Part shown: piece by piece, positions 44,219-53,483 of the stretch
How positions within the stretch are numbered: position 1 is the first letter of the stretch
How the letters are laid out: the number at the start of each line of letters is the position of its first letter
Assembly (NCBI RefSeq): GCF_030287445.1
Contig: NZ_JASVWB010000002.1
Location: 3,038,001 to 3,102,000, forward strand
DNA: 64,000 nucleotides
Reading direction: 5' to 3'
From: Streptomyces sp. ALI-76-A
GTDB lineage: Bacteria; Actinomycetota; Actinomycetes; Streptomycetales; Streptomycetaceae
Notes under the pieces: model-generated
Database searches by the model: none
What the model was told of the DNA's origin: nothing
The model's input: the letters and a program-made list of their open reading frames with translations, nothing else
Made by a program: the position numbers and the translations under genes

Positions 44219-44604
44219 GGGTTGCCTCCTGATCGTATTTCGGTGAATGTCTCAGCCACGCGCGTGCGCGCAGCATTGGCCGTAGTCCACACGGGCGGGA
44301 CGGATCGCGCAAGTACCCGGCCGTTCAGACCGCCGAAACGGTGACGTTCCCGGCCGTGTCGCCGCAACCTACGGCACGTCGTCCCGGCTCCCGGGTGACG
44401 CAGCCCACACCTTTCTGCCCTGTTTGTGCGTTTGGGAACCTTCTCCGGGGACGAACCCCTGGACCGAGTGCTGGACCAGGACTCGGTTACCCCACAGTAG
44501 AGGTGACGTTTGCCGTCCCGAGGTACACGATGGGGAACGATGCAGGCAGACCGTGAACCCTCAGCACACAGGGACCAGCAGCCCTCTGACAGGTAAGGAA
44601 CAGC
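44219..44604. other. Divergent regulatory region DUF3052 / aceE
   Basis: 386 bases without a gene. It must hold promoters for both genes and contains a near-perfect 23-bp inverted repeat (44464-44486). TTGCCG at 44510 is a possible -35 for aceE, but no good -10 follows at 17 bp. Confidence 0.5.
44464..44486. promoter_or_regulatory. Inverted repeat upstream of aceE
   Basis: Arms CCGAGTGCTGG and CCAGGACTCGG around one central A; 10 of 11 positions pair. It lies 118 bp before the aceE start. Length and symmetry suit a dimeric regulator. Confidence 0.5.
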
Positions 44605-47352
44605 GTGGCTTCCGGATCCGATCGCAACCCGATCATCATTGGCGGCCTTCCGAGTCAGGTTCCTGACTTCGACCCCGAGGAGACCCAGGAGTGGCTCGAC
44701 TCCCTGGACGCCGCCGTCGACGAGCGCGGCCGGGAGCGGGCCCGCTATCTGATGCTGCGGCTGATCGAGCGCGCCCGCGAGAAGCGCGTGGCCGTGCCCG
44801 AGATGCGCAGCACGGACTACGTCAACACCATCCCCACCAAGAGCGAGCCGTTCTTCCCCGGCAACGAGGACATCGAGCGCAGGATCCTGAACGCGACCCG
44901 GTGGAACGCCGCGGTCATGGTGTCCAGGGCCCAGCGTCCCGGCATCGGGGTCGGCGGCCACATCGCCACCTTCGCCTCCTCAGCCTCGCTCTACGACGTC
45001 GGCTTCAACCACTTCTTCCGCGGCAAGGACGAGGGCGACGGCGGCGACCAGGTCTTCTTCCAGGGCCACGCGTCTCCGGGCATCTACGCGCGCGCGTACC
45101 TGCTGGACCGGCTGGACGGGAAGAACCTCGACGCCTTCCGGCAGGAGAAGTCGAGGGCGCCGTACGGCCTGTCGAGCTACCCGCATCCGCGGCTGATGCC
45201 GGACTTCTGGGAGTTCCCGACCGTGTCGATGGGGCTCGGCCCGATCGGCGCGATCTACCAGGCGCGGATGAACCGCTACATGCACGCGCGCGGGATCGCC
45301 GACACCTCGAAGTCGCACGTGTGGGCGTTCCTCGGGGACGGCGAGATGGACGAGCCGGAGTCGCTGGGCCAGCTGTCCATCGCCGCCCGTGAGGGCCTGG
45401 ACAACCTCACCTTCGTCGTCAACTGCAACCTCCAGCGGCTCGACGGCCCGGTGCGCGGCAACGGCAAGATCATCCAGGAGCTGGAGTCGATCTTCCGGGG
45501 CGCCGGCTGGAACGTGATCAAGCTGGTGTGGGACCGCACCTGGGACCCGCTGCTGGCGCAGGACCGCGACGGCGTGCTGGTCAACAAGATGAACACCACG
45601 CCGGACGGCCAGTTCCAGACGTACGCCACCGAGACCGGCGCGTACATCCGCGACCACTTCTTCGGTGACGACCACCGGCTGCGCGCGATGGTCGAGAACA
45701 TGACCGACGACCAGATCCTGCACCTGGGGCGCGGCGGTCACGACCACCGGAAGATCTTCGCCGCGTACAAGGCGGCCGTCGAGCACAAGGGCCAGCCGAC
45801 CGTCATCCTGGCCAAGACCATCAAGGGCTGGACGCTGGGTCCCAACTTCGAGGGCCGCAACGCCACGCACCAGATGAAGAAGCTGACGGTCGACGACCTC
45901 AAGGGCTTCCGCGACCGGCTGCACCTGCCGATCTCCGACAAGGAGCTGGAGGGCGGCCTGCCGCCCTACTACCACCCGGGCCGGGACTCGGAAGAGATCC
46001 AGTACATGCACGACCGCCGCAACTCGCTCGGCGGTTACGTCCCGACCCGCGTGGTGCGGTCCGAACCGCTGACGCTGCCCGAGGACAAGACGTACGCGAG
46101 TGTGAAGAAGGGCTCCGGCCAGCAGTCCATCGCCACCACCATGGCGTTCGTGCGACTGCTCAAGGACCTCATGCGGGACAAGGAGATCGGCAAGCGGTTC
46201 GTGCTGATCGCGCCGGACGAGTACCGCACGTTCGGCATGGACTCCTTCTTCCCGAGTGCGAAGATCTATAATCCGCTCGGCCAGCAGTACGAGGCCGTGG
46301 ACCGGGACCTGTTGCTCGCGTACAAGGAGTCGCCGCAAGGGCAGATGCTGCACGACGGCATCTCCGAGGCGGGCTGCACCGCCTCCCTGATCGCGGCGGG
46401 TTCGGCGTACGCCACACACGGCGAGCCGCTCATCCCGGTGTACGTCTTCTACTCGATGTTCGGTTTCCAGCGCACCGGTGACCAGTTCTGGCAGATGTCG
46501 GACCAGCTGGCGCGCGGTTTCGTCCTGGGCGCGACCGCCGGGCGCACGACCCTGACCGGTGAGGGCCTCCAGCACGCGGACGGCCACTCGCAGCTGCTCG
46601 CCTCGACCAACCCGGGTTGTGTGGCGTACGACCCGGCCTACGGCTTCGAGATCGCGCACATCGTGCAGGACGGGCTGCGCCGGATGTACGGCGGCTCCGA
46701 GGACCACCCGCAGGGCGAGGACGTCTTCTACTACCTCACCGTCTACAACGAGCCGATCCAGCACCCGGCCGAGCCCGCGAACGTGGACGTCGAGGGCATC
46801 CTCAAGGGCATCCACCGCTTCAGCGAGGGCACCTCGGGGTCGATCCCGGCGCAGATCATGGCGTCCGGTGTGGCGGTCCCGTGGGCGGTCGAGGCGCAGA
46901 AGATCCTCGCCGAGGAGTGGGACGTGAAGGCCGACGTCTGGTCGGCCACCTCCTGGAACGAGCTGCGGCGCGACGCCGTGGCCTGCGAGGAGCACAACCT
47001 GCTGCACCCCGAGGAGGAGCAGCGGGTGCCGTACGTGACGCGCAAGCTGACCGGCGCGCAGGGACCGTTCGTGGCCGTGTCCGACTGGATGCGGTCGGTT
47101 CCGGACCAGATCGCCCGGTGGGTGCCGGGGGCGTACCAGTCGCTGGGCGCCGACGGCTTCGGCTTCGCGGACACGCGCGGGGCGGCCCGGCGGTTCTTCC
47201 ACATCGACGCGCAGTCGATCGTGGTGGGCGTGCTGACCGAGCTGGCCAAGGAGGGCAAGGTGGACCGGTCGGTGCTGAAGCAGGCCATCGACCGCTACCA
47301 GCTGCTCGACGTCACGGCGGCCGATCCGGGGGCCGCGGGCGGCGACGCGTAG
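44605..47352 (+). CDS. aceE: Pyruvate dehydrogenase E1 component, homodimeric type
   Basis: 915 aa, the normal length for AceE. Thiamine-diphosphate signature: [49 protein letters not shown] (GDG...N). Other blocks: [122 protein letters not shown]. It decarboxylates pyruvate and passes the acetyl group to the lipoyl E2 subunit, feeding acetyl-CoA to the TCA cycle and to the fatty-acid genes about 11 kb downstream. The GTG at 44605 follows AAGGA. It ends at a hairpin terminator. Confidence 0.97.
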   Translation: MASGSDRNPIIIGGLPSQVPDFDPEETQEWLDSLDAAVDERGRERARYLMLRLIERAREKRVAVPEMRSTDYVNTIPTKSEPFFPGNEDIERRILNATRWNAAVMVSRAQRPGIGVGGHIATFASSASLYDVGFNHFFRGKDEGDGGDQVFFQGHASPGIYARAYLLDRLDGKNLDAFRQEKSRAPYGLSSYPHPRLMPDFWEFPTVSMGLGPIGAIYQARMNRYMHARGIADTSKSHVWAFLGDGEMDEPESLGQLSIAAREGLDNLTFVVNCNLQRLDGPVRGNGKIIQELESIFRGAGWNVIKLVWDRTWDPLLAQDRDGVLVNKMNTTPDGQFQTYATETGAYIRDHFFGDDHRLRAMVENMTDDQILHLGRGGHDHRKIFAAYKAAVEHKGQPTVILAKTIKGWTLGPNFEGRNATHQMKKLTVDDLKGFRDRLHLPISDKELEGGLPPYYHPGRDSEEIQYMHDRRNSLGGYVPTRVVRSEPLTLPEDKTYASVKKGSGQQSIATTMAFVRLLKDLMRDKEIGKRFVLIAPDEYRTFGMDSFFPSAKIYNPLGQQYEAVDRDLLLAYKESPQGQMLHDGISEAGCTASLIAAGSAYATHGEPLIPVYVFYSMFGFQRTGDQFWQMSDQLARGFVLGATAGRTTLTGEGLQHADGHSQLLASTNPGCVAYDPAYGFEIAHIVQDGLRRMYGGSEDHPQGEDVFYYLTVYNEPIQHPAEPANVDVEGILKGIHRFSEGTSGSIPAQIMASGVAVPWAVEAQKILAEEWDVKADVWSATSWNELRRDAVACEEHNLLHPEEEQRVPYVTRKLTGAQGPFVAVSDWMRSVPDQIARWVPGAYQSLGADGFGFADTRGAARRFFHIDAQSIVVGVLTELAKEGKVDRSVLKQAIDRYQLLDVTAADPGAAGGDA

Positions 47353-47375
47353 CGCCGTCCGGCAGGCACGACCGA

Positions 47376-47404
47376 GGGCGGTGGGGCCTGGGGCCCCGCC
47401 GCCC
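47376..47404 (+). terminator. Intrinsic terminator after aceE
   Basis: Arms GGGCGGTGGGGCC (47376-47388) and GGCCCCGCCGCCC (47392-47404): 13 bp with one G-T pair and a 3-nt loop, 24 bases after the aceE stop. Confidence 0.75.
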
Positions 47405-47428
47405 TTACCGTTTCTTTACGATGCGGTC

Positions 47429-48166
47429 ATGAAAGAACCATCGGCGCAGGTGCGTTGGGAGCGGCGCACGCAACGGCCCCTGCTGGCGCTCGCGGTGCTG
47501 TTCGCCGTCGCGTACGCCGTGCCCATCGTGGTCAGCCCGGCGAGCCGGTCGCTGACGGACGCGTGCACGGCGGTCGAGTGGGTGGTGTGGGCCGCGTTCG
47601 CCGTCGACTACCTGGTGCGGCTGTTCCTCGCGGACGACCGTCGGCGGTTCATCCGGACGCACTGGCTGGACCTGGGCGCGGTGCTGCTGCCGTTGCTCCA
47701 GCCGCTGCGGCTGCTGCGGCTGGTGTCGACGCTGCTGCTGGTGCAGCGGCGGGCGCGGATGGCCTCGCAGATCCGGCTGACGACGTATGTCGCGGGGGCG
47801 GTGGTCGGGCTGCTGATGTTCGGGTCGCTGGCCGTGCTGTCGGTGGAGCGGGAGTCGGCGGACGGGAACATCCGGACACTGGGTGACGCGGTGTGGTGGT
47901 CGTTCACCACGATGACGACCGTGGGGTACGGCGACCACGCGCCGACCACCGGCCTGGGGCGGGTGATCGCGGTGGGGCTGATGCTGTCCGGGATCGCGCT
48001 GCTGGGTGTGGTGACCGCGAACATCGCCGCGTGGTTCATCGCGCGCTTCGAGAAGGACGACCTGGAGGAGCGCCGGCAGACGGAGGCGATCCGGCTGCTG
48101 ACCGACGAGGTGCGGGCGCTGCGGACGGAGGTCGCGGCGCTGCGGGAACGCTCCCCCGGACCGTGA
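47429..48166 (+). CDS. Voltage-gated-type K+ channel subunit
   Basis: 245 aa. Helices S1-S4 are followed by a pore domain. The selectivity filter is TTVGYGD (residues 163-169), preceded by the pore helix DAVWWSFTTMT. S4 carries regularly spaced arginines (LRLLRLVSTLLLVQRRARM), so voltage sensing is plausible. After S6 (GIALLGVVTANIAAWFIARF) comes a C-terminal coiled coil (ALRTEVAALRER) that would hold the tetramer. The ATG has no ribosome-binding site but TACGAT ends 6 nt upstream, a strong leaderless case. A longer upstream in-frame start at 47381 lies in the aceE terminator and is rejected. Confidence 0.9.
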   Translation: MKEPSAQVRWERRTQRPLLALAVLFAVAYAVPIVVSPASRSLTDACTAVEWVVWAAFAVDYLVRLFLADDRRRFIRTHWLDLGAVLLPLLQPLRLLRLVSTLLLVQRRARMASQIRLTTYVAGAVVGLLMFGSLAVLSVERESADGNIRTLGDAVWWSFTTMTTVGYGDHAPTTGLGRVIAVGLMLSGIALLGVVTANIAAWFIARFEKDDLEERRQTEAIRLLTDEVRALRTEVAALRERSPGP

Positions 48167-48234
48167 CCCCGGCCGGGACATGAGGGCGGGCCCCCGGTCG
48201 TCCCACCGAGGGCCCTTCCCTCACTCGCCCCGGG

Positions 48235-48543
48235 TCAGAACATGCCGTACCCCGGGGTGGCCGCTCCGGCGAGCGCGATGACTGCCAGGAGCGTGTCGAT
48301 GGCGCCCAGGACGAGGGCGACCAGGGCCGGGACGGAGCGGCTGCCGCCCGCCCAGCTGCGGCCCATGGCAAGCCAGCCGCAGACGATCGCGACCGGGCCG
48401 AGGATGATCCCCAGCACGAAGAAGCCGGCGACCGCGCAGATGGCTCCGACGATCGCGAGCGTCGCGCGATCCGGCCCGCTCCGTGACCACGTCCGGCCAC
48501 GTGAGCGAGGGTGTCCGCGCGTTCCACTTCGGTAACTCGCCAT
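48235..48543 (-). CDS. DUF4190-type small membrane protein
   Basis: 102 aa. A basic Ser/Arg-rich N-terminus precedes two hydrophobic helices: ATLAIVGAICAVAGFFVLGIILGPVAIVCGWLAMGRSW and VPALVALVLGAIDTLLAVIALAG. This fits DUF4190, where LGPVAIVCGWxAL is the conserved hairpin. Function unknown. The ATG at 48543 (MASYRS) has GGGAG 6 nt upstream; the adjacent ATG at 48546 is too close. Upstream in-frame sequence (EPENEPELFEGFWEL) reads like protein, so a longer form is not fully excluded. Confidence 0.75.
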   Translation of the reverse strand: MASYRSGTRGHPRSRGRTWSRSGPDRATLAIVGAICAVAGFFVLGIILGPVAIVCGWLAMGRSWAGGSRSVPALVALVLGAIDTLLAVIALAGAATPGYGMF

Positions 48544-48868
48544 CATCAACTCCCAGAACCCCTCGAATAGTTCGGGTTCGTTCTCGGGTTCGTTGATGCG
48601 GGTACCCCGGGTTCGGCCGCTCATCCCCCGGCTTTTTCCGCGGTGTTCCGGCCTTGCGGCGCGCCGCCCCCCTCCGGCAGCGCGCCGCAGCGCCGTCGCC
48701 CTCTTCATACGAGATCCCCGAACTTGCCAGGGGAACTTGCCGTACCGGAGTGCTTGACCCACTGTGACGTGTGGCGGGTACTGGATGCGAGGAATCTTTA
48801 GCGTTGTCACCCTGATAGGTGAACTCGGCCCCTTTTCCCGGGAGTTCGGCGGGTCCGGCGTGTCCCGG
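48544..48868. other. Intergenic region DUF4190 / MFS
   Basis: 325 bases between two minus-strand genes. It carries a direct repeat of GAACCCGA-type sequence near 48567-48592 and an AT-richer stretch at 48770-48830. No gene is seen. Confidence 0.4.
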
Positions 48869-50494
48869 TCAGATGTGGCCGACCCCCGCGCCCGCCTCCG
48901 CGTTCTCGCCGCGCTTCGTGAGCAGCGCGACCAGGACGGCGACCACGGCGACACCGGCGGCGACCAGGGACGCCAGGCTCATGCCGGAGACGAAGGTGTC
49001 GTGCGCCACATCACCGATCTTCGCGGCGACGGCCTCCGGCGTGTTGGGGGCGACCGGCGGCACACCCACCTGGACCGCCTCCGAGGCCTGGTCCAACTGG
49101 TGCGGGGTGAGCGGCGGGAGACCGGCGTCCTTCCAGTTGCCCGCGAGGTCGCTGTCGACCTTGGACGCCATCACCGCGCCGAGGACGGCCGTACCGAGGC
49201 TGCCGCCGATCTGCATCCCGGCCTGCTGGAGACCGCCGGCGACACCGGAGAGCTCCATCGGGGCGTTGCCGACGATGACCTCGGTGGCGCCGACCATGAC
49301 GGGCGCGAGACCGAGGCCCAGCAGGGCGAACCAGAGAGACATGAGACCGCTGCCGGTGCCCGCGTCCAGTGTCGACATGCCGGCCATGGCGATCGCGACG
49401 GCCGCCATGCCGCCGGCCAGCGGGACGCGCGGGCCGAACTTGGTGATCATCGCGCCGGCGAGCGGGGAACCGACGATCATCATTCCGGTGAGCGGGAGCA
49501 GGTGCAGACCGGCGTCGATCGGGCCCATGCCGTGCACGTTCTGGAGATAGAACGTCACGAAGAACAGGCCGCCCATGAAGGCGATCGCCATCAGGACCAT
49601 CAGCACGACACCCGCGGACAACGGGACCGAGCGGAACAGCGCCAGCGGGATCAGCGGCTCCTTGACCTTCGTCTCCCAGAAGGCGAAGAGGGCGAAGCCG
49701 ACGACGGCCACCACGATGAACGTCCAGGTCCGGCCGTCGCCCCAGCCCCATTCGGGGGCCTTGATCAGTGCCCACACCAGGCAGAACATCGCGGCCGACA
49801 GCAGGGCGATGCCCAGCACGTCGAAGGAGCGCGGGGCGTTCTCGGCCCTGTGGTCGAGCAGGATCCACGCGCCGAGGGCCACGGCGAGGACGCCGACCGG
49901 CACGTTGATGAAGAACACCGACTGCCAGTTGACGTGCTCGACCAGGACACCGCCGATGATCGGGCCGCCCGCGGTGGAGGCGCCGATGACCATGCCCCAG
50001 ATGCCGATGGCCATGTTGAGCTTCTCGGCGGAGAAGGTGGCGCGCAGCAGGCCGAGCGCGGCCGGCATCAGCAGGGCGCCGAACAGGCCCTGAAGGACGC
50101 GGAAGGTGATGACCAGCGCGATGCTGCTGGACATCCCGATGGCCCCGGAGGCGGCGGCGAAGCCCACCACGCCGATCAGGAAGGTCTGCCGGTGGCCGAA
50201 GCGGTCACCGAGCTTGCCCGCGGTGATCAGGCAGACCGCGAGAGCGAGGAAGTAGCCGTTGGTGATCCACTGGACGTCGGCGAAGCTGGCGTTCAGGTCC
50301 TTCTGGATGGCCGGGTTGGCTATCGCCACGATGGTGCCGTCGAGGGCCACCATCATGACCCCGACCGCGACGGTGATGAGCGTGAACCAGGGGTGGCCGC
50401 GCAGCCCGGACGCCGGCCGGCCCGAGGAGCCCGAGGAGGAGGACGACGCTTCGTCCCCCGGCCCCGTCTTGTCGAGGGTGGTCTGACTAGTCAT
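48869..50494 (-). CDS. 14-helix MFS drug exporter (DHA2/EmrB-QacA)
   Basis: 541 aa. Signatures: motif D1 MVALDGTIVAIANPAIQKDL, motif A GKLGDRFGHRQTFLIG, motif C GPIIGGVLVEHVNWQSVFFINVPVG. The N-terminus has a Ser run (SSSSSGSSG) and the C-terminus a cytoplasmic tail. It probably exports a drug or toxic compound by proton antiport. It is divergent from a TetR regulator 114 bp away, the usual repressor-pump arrangement. TAGCCT ends 7 nt upstream of the ATG and no ribosome-binding site is seen, so it is probably leaderless, from a TTGTCA-N18-TAGCCT promoter. Confidence 0.9.
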   Translation of the reverse strand: MTSQTTLDKTGPGDEASSSSSGSSGRPASGLRGHPWFTLITVAVGVMMVALDGTIVAIANPAIQKDLNASFADVQWITNGYFLALAVCLITAGKLGDRFGHRQTFLIGVVGFAAASGAIGMSSSIALVITFRVLQGLFGALLMPAALGLLRATFSAEKLNMAIGIWGMVIGASTAGGPIIGGVLVEHVNWQSVFFINVPVGVLAVALGAWILLDHRAENAPRSFDVLGIALLSAAMFCLVWALIKAPEWGWGDGRTWTFIVVAVVGFALFAFWETKVKEPLIPLALFRSVPLSAGVVLMVLMAIAFMGGLFFVTFYLQNVHGMGPIDAGLHLLPLTGMMIVGSPLAGAMITKFGPRVPLAGGMAAVAIAMAGMSTLDAGTGSGLMSLWFALLGLGLAPVMVGATEVIVGNAPMELSGVAGGLQQAGMQIGGSLGTAVLGAVMASKVDSDLAGNWKDAGLPPLTPHQLDQASEAVQVGVPPVAPNTPEAVAAKIGDVAHDTFVSGMSLASLVAAGVAVVAVLVALLTKRGENAEAGAGVGHI

Positions 50495-50501
50495 GCGTTC
50501 G

Positions 50502-50531
50502 AGGCTAATGACAGCCGCTGACAATTGACAA
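50502..50531 (-). promoter_or_regulatory. Promoter of the MFS gene with embedded operator
   Basis: On the minus strand, TTGTCA (50531-50526), 18-bp spacer, TAGCCT (50507-50502), 7 nt before the MFS ATG. An inverted repeat AATTG / CAATT (50523-50538) overlaps the -35 and would let the TetR protein block it. Confidence 0.6.
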
Positions 50532-50607
50532 ACCAATTCACAAGTCGGTAACTGTCAGGACACTTGCCCCTAGCCTGGGCCGGGTGAACGACTCGAAGGA
50601 GAGACCC

Positions 50608-51249
50608 ATGGAGACGGCGACCCGGCCGGGCCTGCGTGAGCTGAAGAAGCAGCGCACCCGCGACGCGCTGCTGCGGGCCGCCCTCGAACTGTTCGTCAGC
50701 CGGGGCTACGAGGGCACCACCGTCGACGACATCGCCGAGGCCGTCGAGGTCTCGCAGCGCACCTTCTTCCGCTACTTCGCGGGCAAGGAGGAGGCCGCCC
50801 TGGCCCTCCAGGACCGGACCCTGGCGCACTTCGTCGCGTCGGTGCGCGAGCGCCCGCCGCACGAGGCCCCGATGGAGGCGCTGCGCCAGGCCGTGCTGGA
50901 CGGGTGGGACACCCTCAACGAGATCGTGGAGGCCGTCGTCCCGGTCGAGGTCCATCTGCGCATGTACCGGCTGATCGAGTCGACCCCCGTGCTGCTCGCC
51001 GCCTATCTGCGCCGCTCCGACGAGGCGGAGGAGGAGATCGCGCGCGTGCTCGCCGCGCGCGAGGGCCTCGACGTGGACGCGGACCCGCGCCCGCGGCTGG
51101 CGGTGGCCGTGTTCAGCGGTGTGATGCGGGTGACGGGACGGCAGTGGAGCACCGGCGAGGACTTCAGCCTGGCGGCGATCCGGGAACTGACGGAGCGTTA
51201 CCTCGCCCAGGTGGGGCCGGCGCTGACGGGCAGCTGGCGAACAGGCTGA
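50608..51249 (+). CDS. TetR-family transcriptional regulator
   Basis: 213 aa. The N-terminal helix-turn-helix is TRDALLRAALELFVSRGYEGTTVDDIAEAVEVSQRTFFRYFAGKEEAAL (about residues 12-60), with the standard TetR helix 3 SQRTFFRYF. The C-terminal ligand domain is all-helical. It almost certainly represses the divergent MFS exporter and itself. The ATG at 50608 has AAGGAG 7 nt upstream. A TAGCCT box at 50571-50576 puts the transcription start at about 50584, where an in-frame GTG exists; a leaderless form with 8 more residues is therefore possible. Confidence 0.9.
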   Translation: METATRPGLRELKKQRTRDALLRAALELFVSRGYEGTTVDDIAEAVEVSQRTFFRYFAGKEEAALALQDRTLAHFVASVRERPPHEAPMEALRQAVLDGWDTLNEIVEAVVPVEVHLRMYRLIESTPVLLAAYLRRSDEAEEEIARVLAAREGLDVDADPRPRLAVAVFSGVMRVTGRQWSTGEDFSLAAIRELTERYLAQVGPALTGSWRTG

Positions 51250-51341
51250 CGTTCCGTCCCAGTTACATCCCTTTTCTCCAAACGTGATTCGTGCCACTCG
51301 GTCAACGCGAGACCCGTTCGTTCTCCTAGTGTGTCCTTTCA

Positions 51342-52559
51342 GTGACTTCCTTCGACACCTCCCCGCCACTGAACGTCCAGCGCGCGCTGCTCGCGTTGGC
51401 CGTCGTGTTCGTGATGCTGGCGACCACCGGCTGGACCGCGCTGCGCAGCCAGGGGAGCACCACCGCGCTGGAGGCCTCGCTCTCGGAGTGGGAGCACGGC
51501 CGCCTCCACGGGCAGCCCCTGCCCGACCCGGACACGGGCCCCCGGCGCCTGGCCCGCTTCTTCGCCGCGCTCACCGCCCAGGAGGGTGCCGTCCTCGCCC
51601 GGCGCTATCCGCTCGCGGTCGGCAACATGAACGGCGCCCCCGCCGAGCTGCGCTACCGCGCCAACCGGATCGCGCTCGGCCAGGCCCGCCGGGACGAGCT
51701 GAAACGCATGCACGACACACGGCTGTCGCCGGGCGGGCAGCAGCAGGCGGGCCTGCGCATGCACCGCTACGAGGCGCTGATGGCGAAGGGCCGCCGCATC
51801 CTGGCGTTCGACCCCGGCGGCACGGGCCGGGTCGCCGAGGTGTTCGGAGACCTCACCACGGCCGAGCGGGTCTCCGTCGTGGTCCCCGGCGTCGACACCG
51901 ACCTGCTGACCTTCCAGCGCACCAGCCGCAGATACTCCGCCCCCGCCGGCATGGCCGAGGCCCTCCACGAGGCCGAGCGCGCGGCCAGCCCGACGACGCG
52001 TACGGCCGTCATCGCCTGGGCCGACTACACGGCGCCCGCCGGGCTCGGCCTCGACTCCGCCACCGCGATGCGCGCGGCGCAGGGCGCGGTCCGGCTGAAC
52101 GCGCTGGTGCGCGGCCTGCCCGGCGACTCCCCGGTCTCCCTCTTCTGCCACAGCTACGGATCCGTGGTGTGCGGCCTGGCCGCGCGCGGGCTGCCGGACC
52201 GGGTGGCCGACATCGCGGTGGCGGGCAGCCCCGGGATGCGGGTCGCGAGCGCCGCCCACCTGCGCACCTCCGCGCGGGTGTGGGCGATGCGGGACGCCGA
52301 CGACTGGATCCAGGACGTGCCGTACCTGGAGGTCGGCGGGTTCGGCCACGGGGCCGACCCGATGTCCTCCGCGTTCGGCGCCCGGGTGCTGTCGGCGCGG
52401 GGCGCGGACGGGCACAGCGGCTATTTCGTGCCGGGTACGCGGAGCCTGCTGAACTTCGCGGAGATCGGCGTCGGCGCGTACCGCTCGGTGCGCTGCGCGG
52501 GCGACACGGAAGCCTGCCGGACGGGTTTGTCCGGTACGACCACGGCCGGACGCGCGTAG
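51342..52559 (+). CDS. Alpha/beta hydrolase, DUF1023 type
   Basis: 405 aa. One N-terminal hydrophobic segment (LLALAVVFVMLATTGWTAL, residues about 15-34) may anchor it to the membrane or act as a signal. The hydrolase domain has the nucleophile elbow LFCHSYGSVVCG with Ser271, preceded by RVSVVVPGVDTDLLTF (oxyanion strand); Asp in RDADDWIQDVP and His in DGHSGYF are plausible triad partners. DUF1023 proteins are secreted or surface hydrolases of unknown substrate in actinobacteria. Start is a GTG at 51342 without a ribosome-binding site; TAGTGT lies 9 nt upstream, so its leader is at most a few bases. Confidence 0.83.
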   Translation: MTSFDTSPPLNVQRALLALAVVFVMLATTGWTALRSQGSTTALEASLSEWEHGRLHGQPLPDPDTGPRRLARFFAALTAQEGAVLARRYPLAVGNMNGAPAELRYRANRIALGQARRDELKRMHDTRLSPGGQQQAGLRMHRYEALMAKGRRILAFDPGGTGRVAEVFGDLTTAERVSVVVPGVDTDLLTFQRTSRRYSAPAGMAEALHEAERAASPTTRTAVIAWADYTAPAGLGLDSATAMRAAQGAVRLNALVRGLPGDSPVSLFCHSYGSVVCGLAARGLPDRVADIAVAGSPGMRVASAAHLRTSARVWAMRDADDWIQDVPYLEVGGFGHGADPMSSAFGARVLSARGADGHSGYFVPGTRSLLNFAEIGVGAYRSVRCAGDTEACRTGLSGTTTAGRA

Positions 52560-52625
52560 AGGCGCAGGAACCGCGGTCTGCGCGGGGAGGGGACGAAGAA
52601 GCTCGTGCCGCATACGATGAGCCGC

Positions 52626-53483
52626 ATGGGTGACGTACTGGCCGGATTTCATGCCGCCTGGGAGTTCGAGTCCGACTCCGTGCTCATCCGCTACGAACGG
52701 GGCATTCGCACTCCCAGGCTGTTCCAGGCGCTGGGCGAGCGGCGGGTCCCCCTGGAGGCGCTCTCCGGGGTGACACTCTCCCCCGGCCGGCGCGGAACGG
52801 TCGTGCTGCGCGCCACGCCGCGCCCTGGCGCCGACCCGCTGACGGAGGCGGCCGCGGGACAGCTGACGGAGGGCTGCGATCCGTACCGGTTGGTGCTGCC
52901 CGCCGAGCGCGAGACGCTCGCCGAGTACTACGCCGACGAGCTGCGGGCCCGGCTGACCGCGGCGGACGACGGGCCGGCCGACAGATTCCTGGTGGCCGCG
53001 CCCGAGGTGCCGCTGCGGTTCAAGGCCTACGACGGCAAGGCGTCCTTCGACGGACGCACCGTGCGCTTCCGCTGGTTCTGGACCGGGGCGTCCTCGGCGA
53101 AGTGGAAGGCCGGGGACCAGAGCTTCCCGGTGGCCGGACTGAGCGGAGTGGAGTGGCGGTCGCCGGAGGCGTTCGAGGGGTATCTGCGGCTGCTGCGGCG
53201 GGACGCGGGCGAGCAGCCGGCGCAGGCCGACCAGGATCCCGCGGCGGTGGTCTTCGGGCTGGGATACGGACCCGTGCACGAGTCGCTGCCGTTCGCCGCG
53301 GCGGTCCTGGCGGCCGTACGGGAACAGCGGGGGCCGGTCGCGGCGGTACCCGCGGCCGGCCCCCGCCGGGACCCCGCCGACATCGCCGAACGGATCCGTC
53401 ACCTCGGGGAGTTGCACCAGGCGGGCCTGGTGACGGACGAGGAGTTCTCGGTGAAGAAGGCGGAACTGCTGGCGGAGCTGTAG
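52626..53483 (+). CDS. DUF4429 protein with C-terminal SHOCT domain
   Basis: 285 aa. Two DUF4429-like beta domains: AWEFESDSVLIRYERGIRTPRLFQALGERRVPLEALSGVTLSPGRRGTVVLRATPRPGADPL (about 10-80) and LRFKAYDGKASFDGRTVRFRWFWTGASSAKWKAGDQSFPVAGLSGVEWRSP (about 127-180). The end is a SHOCT motif, IAERIRHLGELHQAGLVTDEEFSVKKAELLAEL, often an oligomerisation element. Role unknown; membrane-interaction domains of this pleckstrin-like type are likely. The ATG at 52626 has TACGAT 7 nt upstream, so it is probably leaderless. Its stop codon directly abuts the stop codon of the convergent gene. Confidence 0.82.
   Translation: MGDVLAGFHAAWEFESDSVLIRYERGIRTPRLFQALGERRVPLEALSGVTLSPGRRGTVVLRATPRPGADPLTEAAAGQLTEGCDPYRLVLPAERETLAEYYADELRARLTAADDGPADRFLVAAPEVPLRFKAYDGKASFDGRTVRFRWFWTGASSAKWKAGDQSFPVAGLSGVEWRSPEAFEGYLRLLRRDAGEQPAQADQDPAAVVFGLGYGPVHESLPFAAAVLAAVREQRGPVAAVPAAGPRRDPADIAERIRHLGELHQAGLVTDEEFSVKKAELLAEL

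Noticed and set aside
47381..47428. Earlier start for the K+ channel gene
   Set aside because: This would place the N-terminus inside the aceE terminator hairpin; TACGAT 6 nt before 47429 supports the later start.
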